64,000 nucleotides of DNA from Strongylocentrotus droebachiensis (taxonomy: Eukaryota > Echinodermata > Echinoidea > Camarodonta > Strongylocentrotidae). The translations under genes were made by a program, and so were the position numbers. The DNA is taken from contig JAVYIG010002755.1 in the NCBI GenBank assembly GCA_035222895.1, positions 89,501 through 153,500 on the forward strand. Direction: 5' to 3'. Each line of letters begins with the position of its first letter. Within the stretch, counting starts at the first letter, position 1. Below are positions 33,607 to 46,600 of this stretch, piece after piece. Below the pieces are notes generated by a model. It made no database searches, was not told the origin of the DNA, and saw only the letters and a list, made by a program, of their open reading frames with translations.

Positions 33607-34037
33607 TTTTGTTAACCTCCAACAGCTAAATAGAGGGCAGAAATGGGAAAACAAATAAGATAAATATATAGGAAGAATGTTAAAAGAAATAGAAACATGC
33701 ACTGTATAGAGTGAGAGAGGGTGAGATAACGACTTTCACTTTTTTTAGTTTCATGCCATTTGAAGCAAGGATTAATCAAGGTTTATAATCATATTCGTTT
33801 ATTATTCATCCTGTTAAAACATATCGTTTTTAACGAGATAAAGGGAGACCTCCATAATTTTCACAAATAATCCATCGATATAGAGCAAGCATTGGCTAAG
33901 ATCGATTAATGATGATTTCTTAAAATACTTTACATATTGTTCACTTGATAACTTATCCACTCCTTTTACCATTGTATACTTCATATGCCGTTTACCCGAC
34001 GTTCGCCAAGGCAGTGTGAAGGCAGTTCTCTCGTTAT
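33607..34037. other. Presumed 5' flank of gene 2
   Basis: Matches the gene 1 flank closely. Contains the intact GTTTACCC target site that is occupied by the hAT-like element in unit 1. No core promoter motif is certain. Confidence 0.5.
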
Positions 34038-34859
34038 TAGGGACTTTTAGATTTGCCCGTCGACAGCTTTGACTGCAACGTGTGACGTCAATTTAAGGCA
34101 CTGCGCATGCGTCACGTCGTCTCAGTCGGCGATCGAGAATACGTCAACCTTGATTTCCTAAATCTAGTACGGTACTAGTATATGCCGCGTTCGCATAAAA
34201 TATACAGTTCCTCAGGTAGACAAAGGAACGTCCCTTCCCTGCTATTATGTAAAAATGTGTAAAACAGGTGTCACATGCATATTCACCTGTTCTACACATT
34301 TTTACATAATAGCAGTGAAGGGATGTTCTTTGGTCTACCACAGCAATAGGCCATTTTCGTAAAGTAACCAAATTTAATGCATACGTCTTTGTGAAGTGCC
34401 ACAATACAAATTATTTCCTTCACCTGATAAGAATAATAGTATTTCAATAGACAGAATCCGAACTGCATACATTAGTTGTTGTCAGGTTGGACAACATTAT
34501 GGCTTGACCTACCTAGCAATACTTAATATATGCAGTTGCATTCTGACTATTGAAATACTATTATTCCTATCAGGTGAATTAAATCATTTGTATTGAGGCA
34601 CTTCATAAAAACTTATGCATTAAATTTGGTTACATTACGAAAATGGCCTATTGTTGAGGGTATAATGAGGAACTGTATATTTTGTCCTCTTTCTTTGTAC
34701 GTCATGTTCAATCATAGTGTTACTTCCTGCATGCATGTATATTGTCGAGTGCAATCTAAAAGATTTCTAATTGTAGTCAACATGGGCAGTTGAGTACGTT
34801 GACACGCATGATCAGTCGGCATTCGTCGTGGTCTCGTCCACTCAATCTGAAAGTCCCTA
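34038..34859. mobile_element. TAGGGACTTTT-family element containing nested inverted repeats
   Basis: Ends TAGGGACTTTTAGATT and AATCTGAAAGTCCCTA. Inside are a hairpin (about 34229-34322) and a second inverted repeat of about 145 bp (34345-34490 against 34510-34655). ATT flanks the AGGGAC core on both sides and occurs once in the unit 1 site (about 4851). Confidence 0.8.
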
Positions 34860-35373
34860 TTGTACTCAGTTATACGCCCACTATCAACTAACAATCCGCG
34901 AATAATGTTCCTCACCGTGTACAATTATTGAACTTCTTTAACCTTTGTTCACCTTTCTGTTGTACTCTGTAGGCCTACTAGTGAGGCTTTTTTTTTTTTT
35001 TTTTTTTTTACTATAGAAACGTCATTTTTACATTCTTTTTTCTATTCCTCTAACTCCTAATCCAACATTCCTTCTGTAGGCCTTAAAAATTTGTATCCAT
35101 AAATAACATTTTAGTTCTGGAGAAGATCAAATATATTATGACTGAAAATATATGAAACTCAAAATGATCAGTTCATTTCTTACTGGCTCTATAAATGCGT
35201 ATACATTCAATTTGGAATCCATCAAGAGTTTGTTCTCATCGGCTAATAAATAAACGGAAATTCATGAAGAACTTCCTCTTTTTCTTTTAATTTCATTTAA
35301 AAAATATTGTTTTAAAAGGAACCAATAGTTGGAATTGGAAAACCTATCCGCATTTTCTTTTTAAAAGTTACAT
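34860..35373. other. Intergenic sequence between gene 2 and gene 3
   Basis: No gene. Matches 4850-5358 of unit 1. Includes a long T run at 34988-35009. Confidence 0.5.
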
Positions 35374-35378
35374 CTTAT

Positions 35379-35806
35379 CAGGGGCGGATCTAGCTTTTTG
35401 CTAAGGGGGGGGGGGGGTTTGGCCAAAATAATGAAGATGCGGAGCATCGTCCACGAGCCGCGAAGCGGCGAGCCGATTTTTTCGGGGGTGTTTATTTGAA
35501 CCCCGTAAGTGATGTTTCCCTGGCATCTATTAACACAATGGAGACCATAAAAAGCAGTGCATGATAACGTCTTTTTAAATCAAGTAACAGTTTAATACAC
35601 AGTTATATCCAGAGTTATCATGCGTTTGGTTAGGTTACCAGATGAGTTGAATATCTTCTCACAATATTTGCACTTGAAAGGGTTTCTCTCCAGCGTGCGT
35701 TCTTTTTTCTTTTTCTTTTTTTTTTCCTTTTTTTTTGGGGGGGGGGGGGGCCGCCCAAGGGGGGGTTTAAACCCCCTAACCCCCCCCCCCCGTAGATCCG
35801 CGCCTG
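35379..35806. mobile_element. hAT-like MITE with poly-G/poly-C subterminal tracts, CTTAT target duplication
   Basis: CAGGGGCGGATCTAG ... GTAGATCCGCGCCTG inverted ends; CTTAT flanks both sides and is single in the unit 1 empty site (5359-5363). Short interior with GAAGCGGCGAGC. Confidence 0.82.
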
Positions 35807-35811
35807 CTTAT

Positions 35812-36707
35812 TTTACATTTGAATGAAAATTGAACTTAGGCACTCATTCACTCATCCGATTAAGATCTATTCATACAATTAAAATGCAAGTCAGTTTTTT
35901 TCGTGCTTCTTTGAAATACAGGAAATAATACACACACGCACGCGCAACCTCACACGCACACACTTATCTAGTCATATACCCCAGGCGCATATAACCATTC
36001 TCTCTCTCTCTCTCTTTCATGTTTCTATTAACAACAAAAAAGCAAATTATACACACACTTGTCTATACACCCACACCCATGCGCATATAAAATTCTCCCC
36101 CCCTCTCTCTCTCTCTTGCATGTTTCTTTAAAATCAATCCATCACACACACCACATAGAATAAGGATGAATTACATGTTCTTTGCTTCCTTCTCCTCTCT
36201 GTCCAATTTTGCGTCACTGGCTTCATAAAATGACTTCTTCCATTAAGTCTGTTGTTGATCAGTAATGGCGGCTTCAAAACCTGGCACATATACACATGCA
36301 TATAAGTACAGCCAATTCTCAAATAGCTGTCTGCATCGTATATTGAATGCGTAGAGTGCATTCGCGGGGATTCCCCAGTAGTGCGCAATACCAACTGGCA
36401 AGAAATTCCGCCCGTGCACTGCTTACGCTTCCGTGCGTTATTTATCATACATTATAAAATGGGTTCAATCAAGGATGTAGCCAATGAGAAGCGTGAAAAT
36501 GGATCCCGTGGTCGTGCATTATTATTTTACTATCTGTACGGTACCATCTGCATGGGGTTCATTTTGGTGATAACAACCGTGGATGAAGGTTGCGGGAGAC
36601 ATCTTATGGCCTTGTTAAGTAAGATTGTCGACCCATTTTATAAAACAAATAATACACAAGTAAATATTTGTTAAAATAAAGTTTCTTTAAAGTTAATCAA
36701 ATTATAA

Positions 36708-36742
<35 letters not shown>

Positions 36743-38282
36743 AATACTTATTCACCACACTCCCCCTCCTCCTATCTCACTCTCTTATAAATATGTTCAT
36801 AAGGAAATATATCCGGATCAAAGACAAGTTTAATCATATAGAACAATAAGGATTAATTACATGTTCTTTGCTTCCTTCTCCTCTCTGTCCAATTTTGCGT
36901 CACTGGCTTCATAAAATAACTTCTTCCATTAAGTCTGTTGTTGATCAGTAATGGCGGCTTCAAAACCTGGCACATACAAGTACAGCTAATTCTCAATAGC
37001 TGTCTGGAACGTGTTCAGCGCTTAAGTGTTCACGGGAATTCTCCAGTCTTTCGCAATAACAACTACGCACCATAAGCACACTATGTATTCAGTATACAAT
37101 GGTCTGACACTGCAGCGAATACTTATAATGTGAGATCCTGTGATAAATGTTTGTCATATTTTTGTGATACACACGTCATGTACAGAAAGTGTGTGTATAC
37201 TATACTAATAGTAAACTGACATGAAAGTTATGTTTAAAAAATTACTTATAAATTCAAATCAGTTCAAAATGTTTTTTTTTATTAAAAACAAACGTGCGTC
37301 TCAACATAATGTTAAATTGTTTATAGTTTACAATCATTAACAAAATAACAATTAACACAATTTTACCAAATGTAGTTTTTACCCTCATTGAAAAGGAAAC
37401 GTTTTGTTATTAAATAAAAAGTCTTTCCAATTATAAAAGCTTCGTGCATGATACAAGTATAACTTGGTACGTCACATCTAAAATGGCTGCGTCCATGTCG
37501 TGTTAAAAGGCATAACACGATGCCAAGCAATCCACCGACACACACAACGTCCCTTGTTGAACTAAGTGCATGACCGTGAGCTATTTCGTTTTGCCCCTCC
37601 TATTTTGTAAAGTAGCAAACATAACTTTAAAAGAAGCACATTTGGATACGAATTTTGAGCCATTAGGGCTCATCTGTATATCTTAGATAATTTTTGTTAT
37701 AATCTCTTATTTAACATTCAGTACATAGGACAATTCTCATCTAGTTAGAAAGGAAAGAAAAATACAAAGCACATTATTGAAGTAATGAACTGTAACTGCA
37801 TAACGAACAAAACAAAACAAAGAAAAAGTTACACAAACTTTCATAGTAATCTCTGACGATATCTAATAAAAAACAAACAAGAGCGTACTCTTTCATTTTC
37901 ATAATGAAATGAAAAGGCATTTTTCTATGGAAAATGTAACACTCCAGAACTGCAATGACTTGCCTACATATCAGGGTATTTCAGTTATTTCATAAAACAC
38001 AAAGCATTATTATGACTAAAATATGGGTACATCTTGTTTTGATATTAATCAATGATTTCTTTTCAGTTTTAATAGCATGTCCATTCAAACAAACAAAATA
38101 ACAGGGAAATCGAAAATTAAGGATTCTAGTACATTGATTAGAAAGATACGTTCCTCCACATTTGAATTAGATCTGAATATAATGCATCCTGCTTGTTTAT
38201 CTACTACTCACACTGGATGAATGTACTAAATTCACATTCATAACACCAGCTTATACTTCAGCAACATCATGATAAACTGTTG
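35812..38282. other. Intergenic low-complexity sequence
   Basis: CA- and TC-rich tracts, including a (CA)n at 36714-36742. A 97-codon plus-strand open frame (36381-36674) has a hydrophobic stretch but is disrupted in unit 1 and not recognised. Otherwise aligned with 5364-7717. Confidence 0.5.
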
Positions 38283-38806
38283 TTAAAGGTATTATGTTCC
38301 ATTTGCAGGCCAAACAAATGAAAAGGTTAAATTCCAACGGCATTTGAAAGATACTAATTTAGAACTTCCCTAAAAAACGGAGGGCTTGAAAATGTCTTTA
38401 AGTGGGAAAATAACGACTATTAGTTATTGAATCGACTTAAGAGCTATAGAGCCAGTATTAGTCTGATTTTCAGACCATTGTACCGAATGATCGTACGTTT
38501 TATGCTGCGCAAAGAGTCAGTCAGTTTAAATTTGGCCATTAAAAGAAGTGGGTTATTGATGTAGACACATGCTCATGTACCCTTTACAGCTCATGTTATG
38601 TATAAAGAAGAAAAAAAGCCAGTCAGTTACTCAAAAGTGTCTGCCAGTGAAGTCTAGCAAGTAAACGGGTTTCCTTGCATAATTTGAATATTAGGACACT
38701 GCGAACCTTTTAAATTTCACAGATAGGACATACATGACATATTTATAATTCCTGCAAAATTCTACAGAATTTGATGTTGGCTGCAAAAGGGACATTGTAT
38801 CTTTAA
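38283..38806. mobile_element. TTAA-flanked MITE, unit 2 intergenic copy
   Basis: TTAAAGGTATTATGTTCC ... GTATCTTTAA; orthologous to 7718-8240, with a better-preserved left end. Confidence 0.78.
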
Positions 38807-39711
38807 CATACGGAGTAACCTGTCCTAGTTATAATGAACATTGTTCTTTTTATTTGTTATTGAGATTTGGAAACATGGTGTTACAAAAAGCGTTTTATTC
38901 AAGCAGGTCTTGCCCTTTGCGTTTAGAGAAGCGATTTAAAATCAAACGTGCTATTTATTGTACAAATGGCATGAAATCTACTCAGTGATCAGGGATAAAT
39001 AGTGTCGTAATATATTTTATAATAATTATGATCATTATCACAGTTGAAAAGACAAATAAATCGTCGATGAATTCTCATACAACGTCAGGCCAATAGGACA
39101 TTTTCAAAATGTAATCAATATTATATACCTTTTACCTAGTATTATAATTGACTGTATAGCAATTGGCAGGATGCCTATTGCAAACGTCAGTTGTTGCTAG
39201 GTCAGACAAACTTTGTGACGAGCCCTAACAACACGTACTATGCAATTAGCATGGTGAATTTCGAAATATAATTACATGTACTCGAAACGAATAATAACAA
39301 TTAACTCAACAAAGACATATGTTTTAAATATGATTACTAGTGCATTACGGAAATGGCATTAAAGTCAATCTTTTTTTGAGGACATGCGAATCATGTAGTT
39401 TCAATGGACCCTTTGTCATGTTACCCCAGCAATGATTTGAATTAATATTGATCACTAAAGTTGCACCGCCATGGGTAAACAAATGTGGTATTGAAATATC
39501 AGCCTTCCAAAATATTTAGTGGTATTACCTCTACACATGCGATGAGAACCAAGAGGCGTTAACCCTTATAATTGCAATGCCCTCGATAATTATGAACAGG
39601 AGTGGAAATCCACTTTGGGAGAGTGATAGTAGGGATCGTTTGGAGAGGAAAACTACATTGAAAATAAAACACGGCGATCCACTATTGAACAGAAGAACTA
39701 TCCAATCACTA

Positions 39712-40398
39712 TGGCCTGGCAGAGCATTTGAGGACACGAAAGAAGAATACAAAGTGTATATATCCTTTTCTTTAACATGATATTATTTATTTTTGGTGCT
39801 TGATAAATCTTTATAGATATTTATCACAACTATGAAATTTTAGATGGTTACCATTTCGTGTTTTTTCCTTTCTTTTTACTTTCTTCTTTTTTTTCATTTT
39901 CATTTTTTAAAATTCAGTTACGAGTTATGAGTTTTTGATCGATCGGGTGGGTGGGACATGCACGACATTACTTATTATAGGCTCTGTATAAGCTTGGCTT
40001 GTTAGAACTCTTGTGAGTAATGTGCCGCGGGATTCCATATCCTTAAACTGCTGGCGAACAGAGCAACAAGACCAAGCTCTGTAATTATTAGGATCTCTGT
40101 CCAGTAGTGCCGTGTTTGTGCCATCGAACTGGATCGACCAAATCAATTGATTCATAATATATATATATATGCAATATTTTTCCCCGTAACATGAGAGTAA
40201 TTTTAATAGTTTCATACTATAAATTAAATGTAATGTTAACTGTAATTGTATAATTGTTTTAAATGGGGGCACGCTACAAGAGTCCTATCTCGCACCCCGG
40301 GGCAACGTGTCTGACACGGCCGGTTGTTGCAACTACTCCGAAGATCAAGATTACATTAATCTTAATCTTAATAAGGAGACACGAACGAACGAACTATG
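39712..40398. mobile_element. Unit 2-specific insertion of about 690 bp, family not recognised
   Basis: Sequence of unit 1 at about 9155 is interrupted in unit 2 by a block ending in repeated TTAATCTTAATC and AACGAACGAAC. No coding motif. A LINE tail or LTR fragment is possible. Confidence 0.4.
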
Positions 40399-40487
40399 TT
40401 CTAAATGTAATGCAGTTCTAAAGGTAGCAATCATTTACATTTATCCTAAAAAGGTTTCCACTCCTCTGCATTAAGAGGGTAAATTCC

Positions 40488-40693
40488 CTACTGCAAGTCA
40501 ACGACTGAAGAAATTGGCTCGCTGCAATATGGGCATTCAGGGATGAGCTCAGCAATGCTTCGGATGACATCATGACCACATGCGAAGGAGATTTTCTTCT
40601 TGACCAGGTGTTCCAGTGTCTTGACCCTGGACTGAAGTGTTTCAAGCTCTTCGTCTTTGCACTTGATCTCAGTTTGTATGTCATGCAACTTGC
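40488..40693 (-). CDS. Gene 3 coding exon 17: coiled coil and truncated RING, stop codon
   Basis: GKLHDIQTEIKCKDEELE, KKKISFACGHDVIRSIAEL, ECPYCSEPI, stop at 40488-40490. Three residue differences from gene 2, none in the RING remnant. The loss of the other Cys ligands is shared, so it predates the duplication. Confidence 0.88.
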
Positions 40694-43600
40694 CTATAAG
40701 GATATAAGATACAGAGAAAAAAGAAATGCGACATTAAATCAAAATATATGTTTGTATCTCTTCAGTTGACAGTCAAAATATTTCAGTCTCTTGACTCCTT
40801 GGCTATTTTAATCTTACTTGAAAACTCATCACAATTTGAAATATTTTCCATTTTCAACTGTACTTTTCCCTCCACAAAGATTTTCATGAGTCTCGAAGCA
40901 GTATGCAAATCGTAACTACAGTAGGAGAAGTTTAGAAAAAAAAAATATCTCCACTATCAAATACTCATAATGAATGAATAGCATCGAAATGTATATCCTA
41001 ATATAATCGACATGACGGATTTATACTTTTGGACCTTCATCACTGTTTTTTCTTCTCCAGGTCAATGGCATCACAATCCGATTCCATAGTTTTCCACATA
41101 AACTTCAGGAAACGGATTTGGGTAATGATGTCTGATTATAGTCCTCGTCATCGTTTCTACTATAAAAAGAGAATATATATATTGATATCTGTAGCCTTGT
41201 GTTTTGATTCTGTGCTCTTTCTTTTAAAACAATCATTGGATTCTTCACCTGAAGATTTCGGCTGACTTCCTGAACCCGTTGCCAACTTCGCTGAGGAGTT
41301 TCCAGAGCTACGTTTCTTTGAACCTGATCTTACAGTGCTTTTATGTAAGACAGAGGAGAAAGAGTTGGCATCAGCTCCAGTGTCATTGGTTTTCACCGTC
41401 ATGGTACGCAGGGGGCGATTGGCTGTGCTCTGCTGTCTGGCGATGTCTTTTCTGTAAGCGTTTTAGAGATTACAAACAAATTACAAACATTACGTTCATA
41501 TCTACAGGTGAAAGAAAACAAATCTTCTTAATTTAAAAACACTACACATTAATACCACAAAATGGCAAATTTGGTAAAGTCTTGTTAAAGGGATAATTGA
41601 GTTCTGTTACAGAGGGCGCTATAATGAAAAACTGAGTGTCAAATTTGAAAGAACATAATAATTAAATGACAAAATCATCTTTGTTTTATCAAAATCGGTT
41701 CAGAGACGGCTGAAATTTAACGATTTTTAATACTTGTGTACCACCACAAATATTAGATATTTTGAAAAATTTGAAAAAAACGTTGAAAAAAAATTGAAAG
41801 AACTCCTTTTACGTTGTATTTCAGCCAATGCCGATGTTGGCTTTTTTGTTGGCATTTTCGTGTTGCCTATATTACCCACAATTAGCCGGCTCATGTATTG
41901 TTATTTTTAATTAAATAATGAATTAACGGTCACCATGATTTTTTAAAAGTGGAGCTGAATTGGTATGATCGTATTGTCTAAATTTCAAACATTTTGGGGT
42001 CTAAAACTACCTTCATAGCAATTTTAGGTTCTAAAAGGGCATGTCATAGTAGATAAGAATAAGAGCAATAACCATGCACTTTGAAGGCATTTGCGGTCTG
42101 AAAACAGAACTCAACTATCCCTTTAAATTGTGGTTTTTGGAGATGCTAGTTTGATTATACTGAATGAATAGTCAAAGTAACTTTGAGCTGAAATTTTGAA
42201 ATTGTAGGAACTTTTTTTAGCTTACGGGAAGTTCAATCTTAGAATGACGTCACAATGAGGCTGATTCAAACATTTTAATTACTATCATAAGCGTAATTTA
42301 TGGCGGATGAATGAAATAAATAATCAACAAAGTTTTAGACATTAACGAGTTTGGGTTATTACAAAGTGAATTTATATCTTGACTTATACATCATGTCCAT
42401 GTAATATATTAAACTGCACGTTTTATGCAAACATTATATAGTGTGTTTTGTATACAAAATATTGTCATACCCTCTCTGACTTTGGATTTCAAGTAGAGGT
42501 TGCATGATTGGTTGATGCTGAAGCAGTGTCTTTATTGTCACCCTATCACCGTTGAATGCATTCAGGTCACCACCGTGAGAGACAAGGAAGGCAAGGAGAG
42601 CATCTGAGTTCGTCTTAATGCCAAGGTGTCCCCATTTCATCTTCATCTGTAATCAAAACAGGGGCGGGAGAGCACCACGAGTTGTCATACTGTCATTTAA
42701 TTTTCATTGATGGTTTATTCAAAAGAATCAAGATTCGTTTCCAAATCAAAGACTTATACTTTTTTCTTTAGATGGGATTTCAAATTGCAAAATATAGCCT
42801 CTTTTTTCTCATAACATACCGTCTTTCAAGGCCTTTGCCTGAATGTTATTTTTTAAGCAAATCCTTAAGAGGTAACGATTTAAAGTCTTTGAGATTTCTT
42901 TGTGATATGTATATGAAATAGCCTGCCAATTCGCACAATTTCGGGTGATAAACGTGGGTTTTTAGAGGTACGTGTAATGTATTCTCAATTTGTTTCATCC
43001 CTCAGTAATGTATTCTCGGTTTGTTTCATACTCGGTAACATATTCTCAGTATGTTTCATACCTTGGTTATATTTTATCACTATTTTGTTATACCTCAGTA
43101 ATATCTCCTCAGTTTGTCTCTTACCTTACTCATGCCAATAATCCAAGTTTGTCTCATACTTGGGTAATATATTCTCAGTTTCTTTTATCCATCGGTGATA
43201 TCTACCCACTTTAATGCATACCTCGACAATATACTCTCAGTTTGCTTCGTACCTCAGGGGCGTCACAACGTGACGGACATGTGCGCTATATAAGAAGCCA
43301 CCATTATTATTATTATTATTATTAATATACATGTATTCTCAGTTTGCTTTACACCTCGGTTATATATTCTCACTTGATGTCATACCTCGGTCATGTATGG
43401 CTCTTCTTTCATGTCTTGTTCTCGAGTAGCATGGACATCGACGGCAAATTGCAAGGACGTTTTTCCAACATTGTTTGGAAGGTTGATGTCTGCACCATGC
43501 TTCACCAAGACATCCACTACATTGAAATTCTGAAAGAATATGGCTGCAGCAAGAGGACAGGATCCAAATTCGCTATCAACTACATTCACATTACAGCGTC

Positions 43601-46600
43601 CCTGTAGGCAGAAATGTAAAGAAAAATCATGATTGAATGGACCAGTGTTGCAAATATTGCATTGCAGGAGTGCTGATAAGGTTCGATTTTGATCCAATTT
43701 AAACCTAGCTAGCGCACACTAAATATGCAATCCGACTACGATCTGATTTTACAAGAATTTGCAAAAGCAGCCGATATTATAATTCAAACAAGTGAAATTG
43801 ACGAGTCATGTAAACAATATAATTGATTTATGAGTAAAAGCTTCATTGTAGGAGGAACGATTAACGTCGGCTCCGATTCACTAAATGACACCGGACTAGT
43901 TATCATATTATATATGATTTAAAGTCGATTTGACCTTTACCGAACTTTTAATTTAGTATATTCATATGATTTTTAAGAGCTTAAGTGAGAAAGATAATGT
44001 TTGTTCAAATTTCTATAGCTATTAAATTCAGATTCCTTGAAAATCTTATCTCAGGCGGGTCGAATAATGTGTAGCGGTACGCTTTAACCATCTGGCTTTT
44101 TACCTTTTTGATCAATAGTTCTGCAGCATCACGGCAGCCTTTGAAAGCAGCTGAATAGAGAGGACATCTGCCATTTTTATCCATTGCTTCCGCCAGTCTA
44201 GGTATCTTGTCCAACAGTTTAGTCATAGCACTGTGATCAAGGCATGGAGAATAATCGAAAAAGAGATAATCAATTGATACATCAACCCGTTGAAAAGGAA
44301 TGGGAAAGGGGAGTTCATCCCCCTGAATATAGGCTGAATCCTCCATTGCACCCATTCTTTTTCTTTAAAATAATTTTTCATTTGTTTCCTGTTTGCTTTA
44401 GAGACAATTTTATTGACACTTACATTTGTATAATTGCTACTAACGGTGCTGAAAAGTCCCGCTGTCTTTTAATGCACAAACAAACATAAATATGTATATT
44501 ATATATAAATATTCGTATTGGTGCTTTTCTTGTAATAAACCTAGATCTCTATGAAACTGTTCTTGTTCATGTAAGATACATCAATTACAATTGATAGACT
44601 TTATACATTGTTTTCTTCAAATGACCTTCATGTATAACAGAGCTAACTATAAAGATAATAATTCTCTGAACCAAGATCTGTTAAAATGAATATGTTCGTT
44701 TCCCCGGATGAATTCTGAAGCTCATTTAATATGTCTTATTCATTGGAAATGACAAATGAAAGAATGAACTCCACACACTATGTATTATCCAAGCTAGCAG
44801 CAGCGTGCATGCCAGACATTAGATCACTTGAAACCGCTTTCAGATCTGCTTCCTGTTTGTCCATGGTGAGGTCCACTATGGTTCTTCCTCCACTTTGTAT
44901 TGAAAGGAGTACAGGTGTCATATTGTGCCCGGCCTATTGCAAAGACATTCCAAGGCATATGATAAGTACACTTAGAATTTGTCATGTCTCTTATTAAGTT
45001 ATAAACACAATTTTCAATTTCAATTTATTTATTCAACCATAAAAAGATACATATACAATAATAATTTATGAAAATATAAAAACATGGGGTTAGGAGCCCC
45101 TGAAGAAGTTTGAAAACAAACTTATGATTGGGGCACCAACCATGACACATATATCGAGAAATTTAACAAAAACAACATTAACGGGAAAACAAATATATAC
45201 AAGAAACTAGAAATGCAATCGTGTCACAACGATGTGCGTGCAATGACGCCATGTTTCTACATGTCAAACGAAAGAGCTACTCTCGGACTATCCAGAGCAA
45301 TTTGTACGAAGTCTGTAGCTTCTGTGATATTGGAGATAGGTAGGGCGAAAGAAAGGCCTCAACAGTGACCTTGATGGGATAGTAGTGACTATGCCTACGG
45401 AGTTTGAAAGAAATTGGGATAGGGGAAAGAACCTAGAAAGAGCTCGCAAGCACTGCGTGCAAAAACCAACGGGATTTGGTGCATGTTCGTCATTGCAATC
45501 AAGATCGTTCTGGGGGCCAAAAGCCTGAACCCGATATGCCCCATAGACAATGCGTGTAATGCATAGGCGGAAAACGTACAGGATCTGTATTATGACCGGA
45601 GTTAAATTGTTTTTTCTCTCTCTTTTCACGTCTCTTTATGGGCCGTATTTGGTATCATTAGGCCCAAAAAAAAAAATCATTTGGTTGTCCTCGACCGCCC
45701 GCTCGTCATTTTCGGGCCGCTCGTATTTTTTTTTTTTTTTTTAATATTTTTTTTTTTTTTTGTATTCAATTTTTTTTTTTTTTTTTTAAAGTTTTTTATT
45801 TTTTTTGGGGGGGAGCAATCTTAAATGCCAAACATACCATTTTATGCATTTGCAAGGATCAAAATGCGTCCCGTTGCCAGTTTTGTCTTTTCAGTACGCA
45901 ATTAGGTATTTATTAAACTTGGCATTTTTTTTTTCTATGTCAAAATGCCGTTCATTCAAATCAGGTTCTGAGCATTCTTAAACTCATTTTAAGCCCATCT
46001 GTACTAGTTTACAGGAGGGATTAGATCACCCTGCAAGGTCACTGGACAGGTGGTTATCTCATCAAATCAGCTCTCAATTTAAGATACATTTCTACATATC
46101 TACATTTAAGATAAAGAGGATCATGGGAGACCAATGGTCACCGATTAGGCATTGTTTGCTAAATAGAGGGCGCAAGTACCTATAAGCAGTACAACAGAGA
46201 TTTAAAAGGTGCTGTATTTCAAAGCCCAAAATACCTTCTGTGTTGGTCTTGATATTCATTGTACATTAAGCTAGTATTTTACCATATTAAAGTGTTTTAT
46301 AGACTTTGTTTGTTTAAATGCTTGAAAATCCCAATGATTTTTTTTTTTTTATGGAAAAAAAAATATTAAAAAAAAAAAAAAAATGAGGGAAAAAAAAAAA
46401 AAAAAGGAAAAAAAAAAAAAAAATCCGCCCGCCCGCCCCTACTCCAGAAAAGCAATCGAGGACAACCAAACAATTTTTTTTTTTTGGCCTTAGGAAGAGA
46501 ATTTCATGGTTGTTATTGTAAACCACTCTCTTTTTTTCTATGATAATCCTATCGAAACACGTGATGTAAAATAGATTTATAGGACAAAATGGCGTCTTAA

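Noticed and set aside
36381-36674. 97-codon open frame with a hydrophobic segment
   Set aside because: Not recognised; the duplicate region near 6000 does not preserve the frame.
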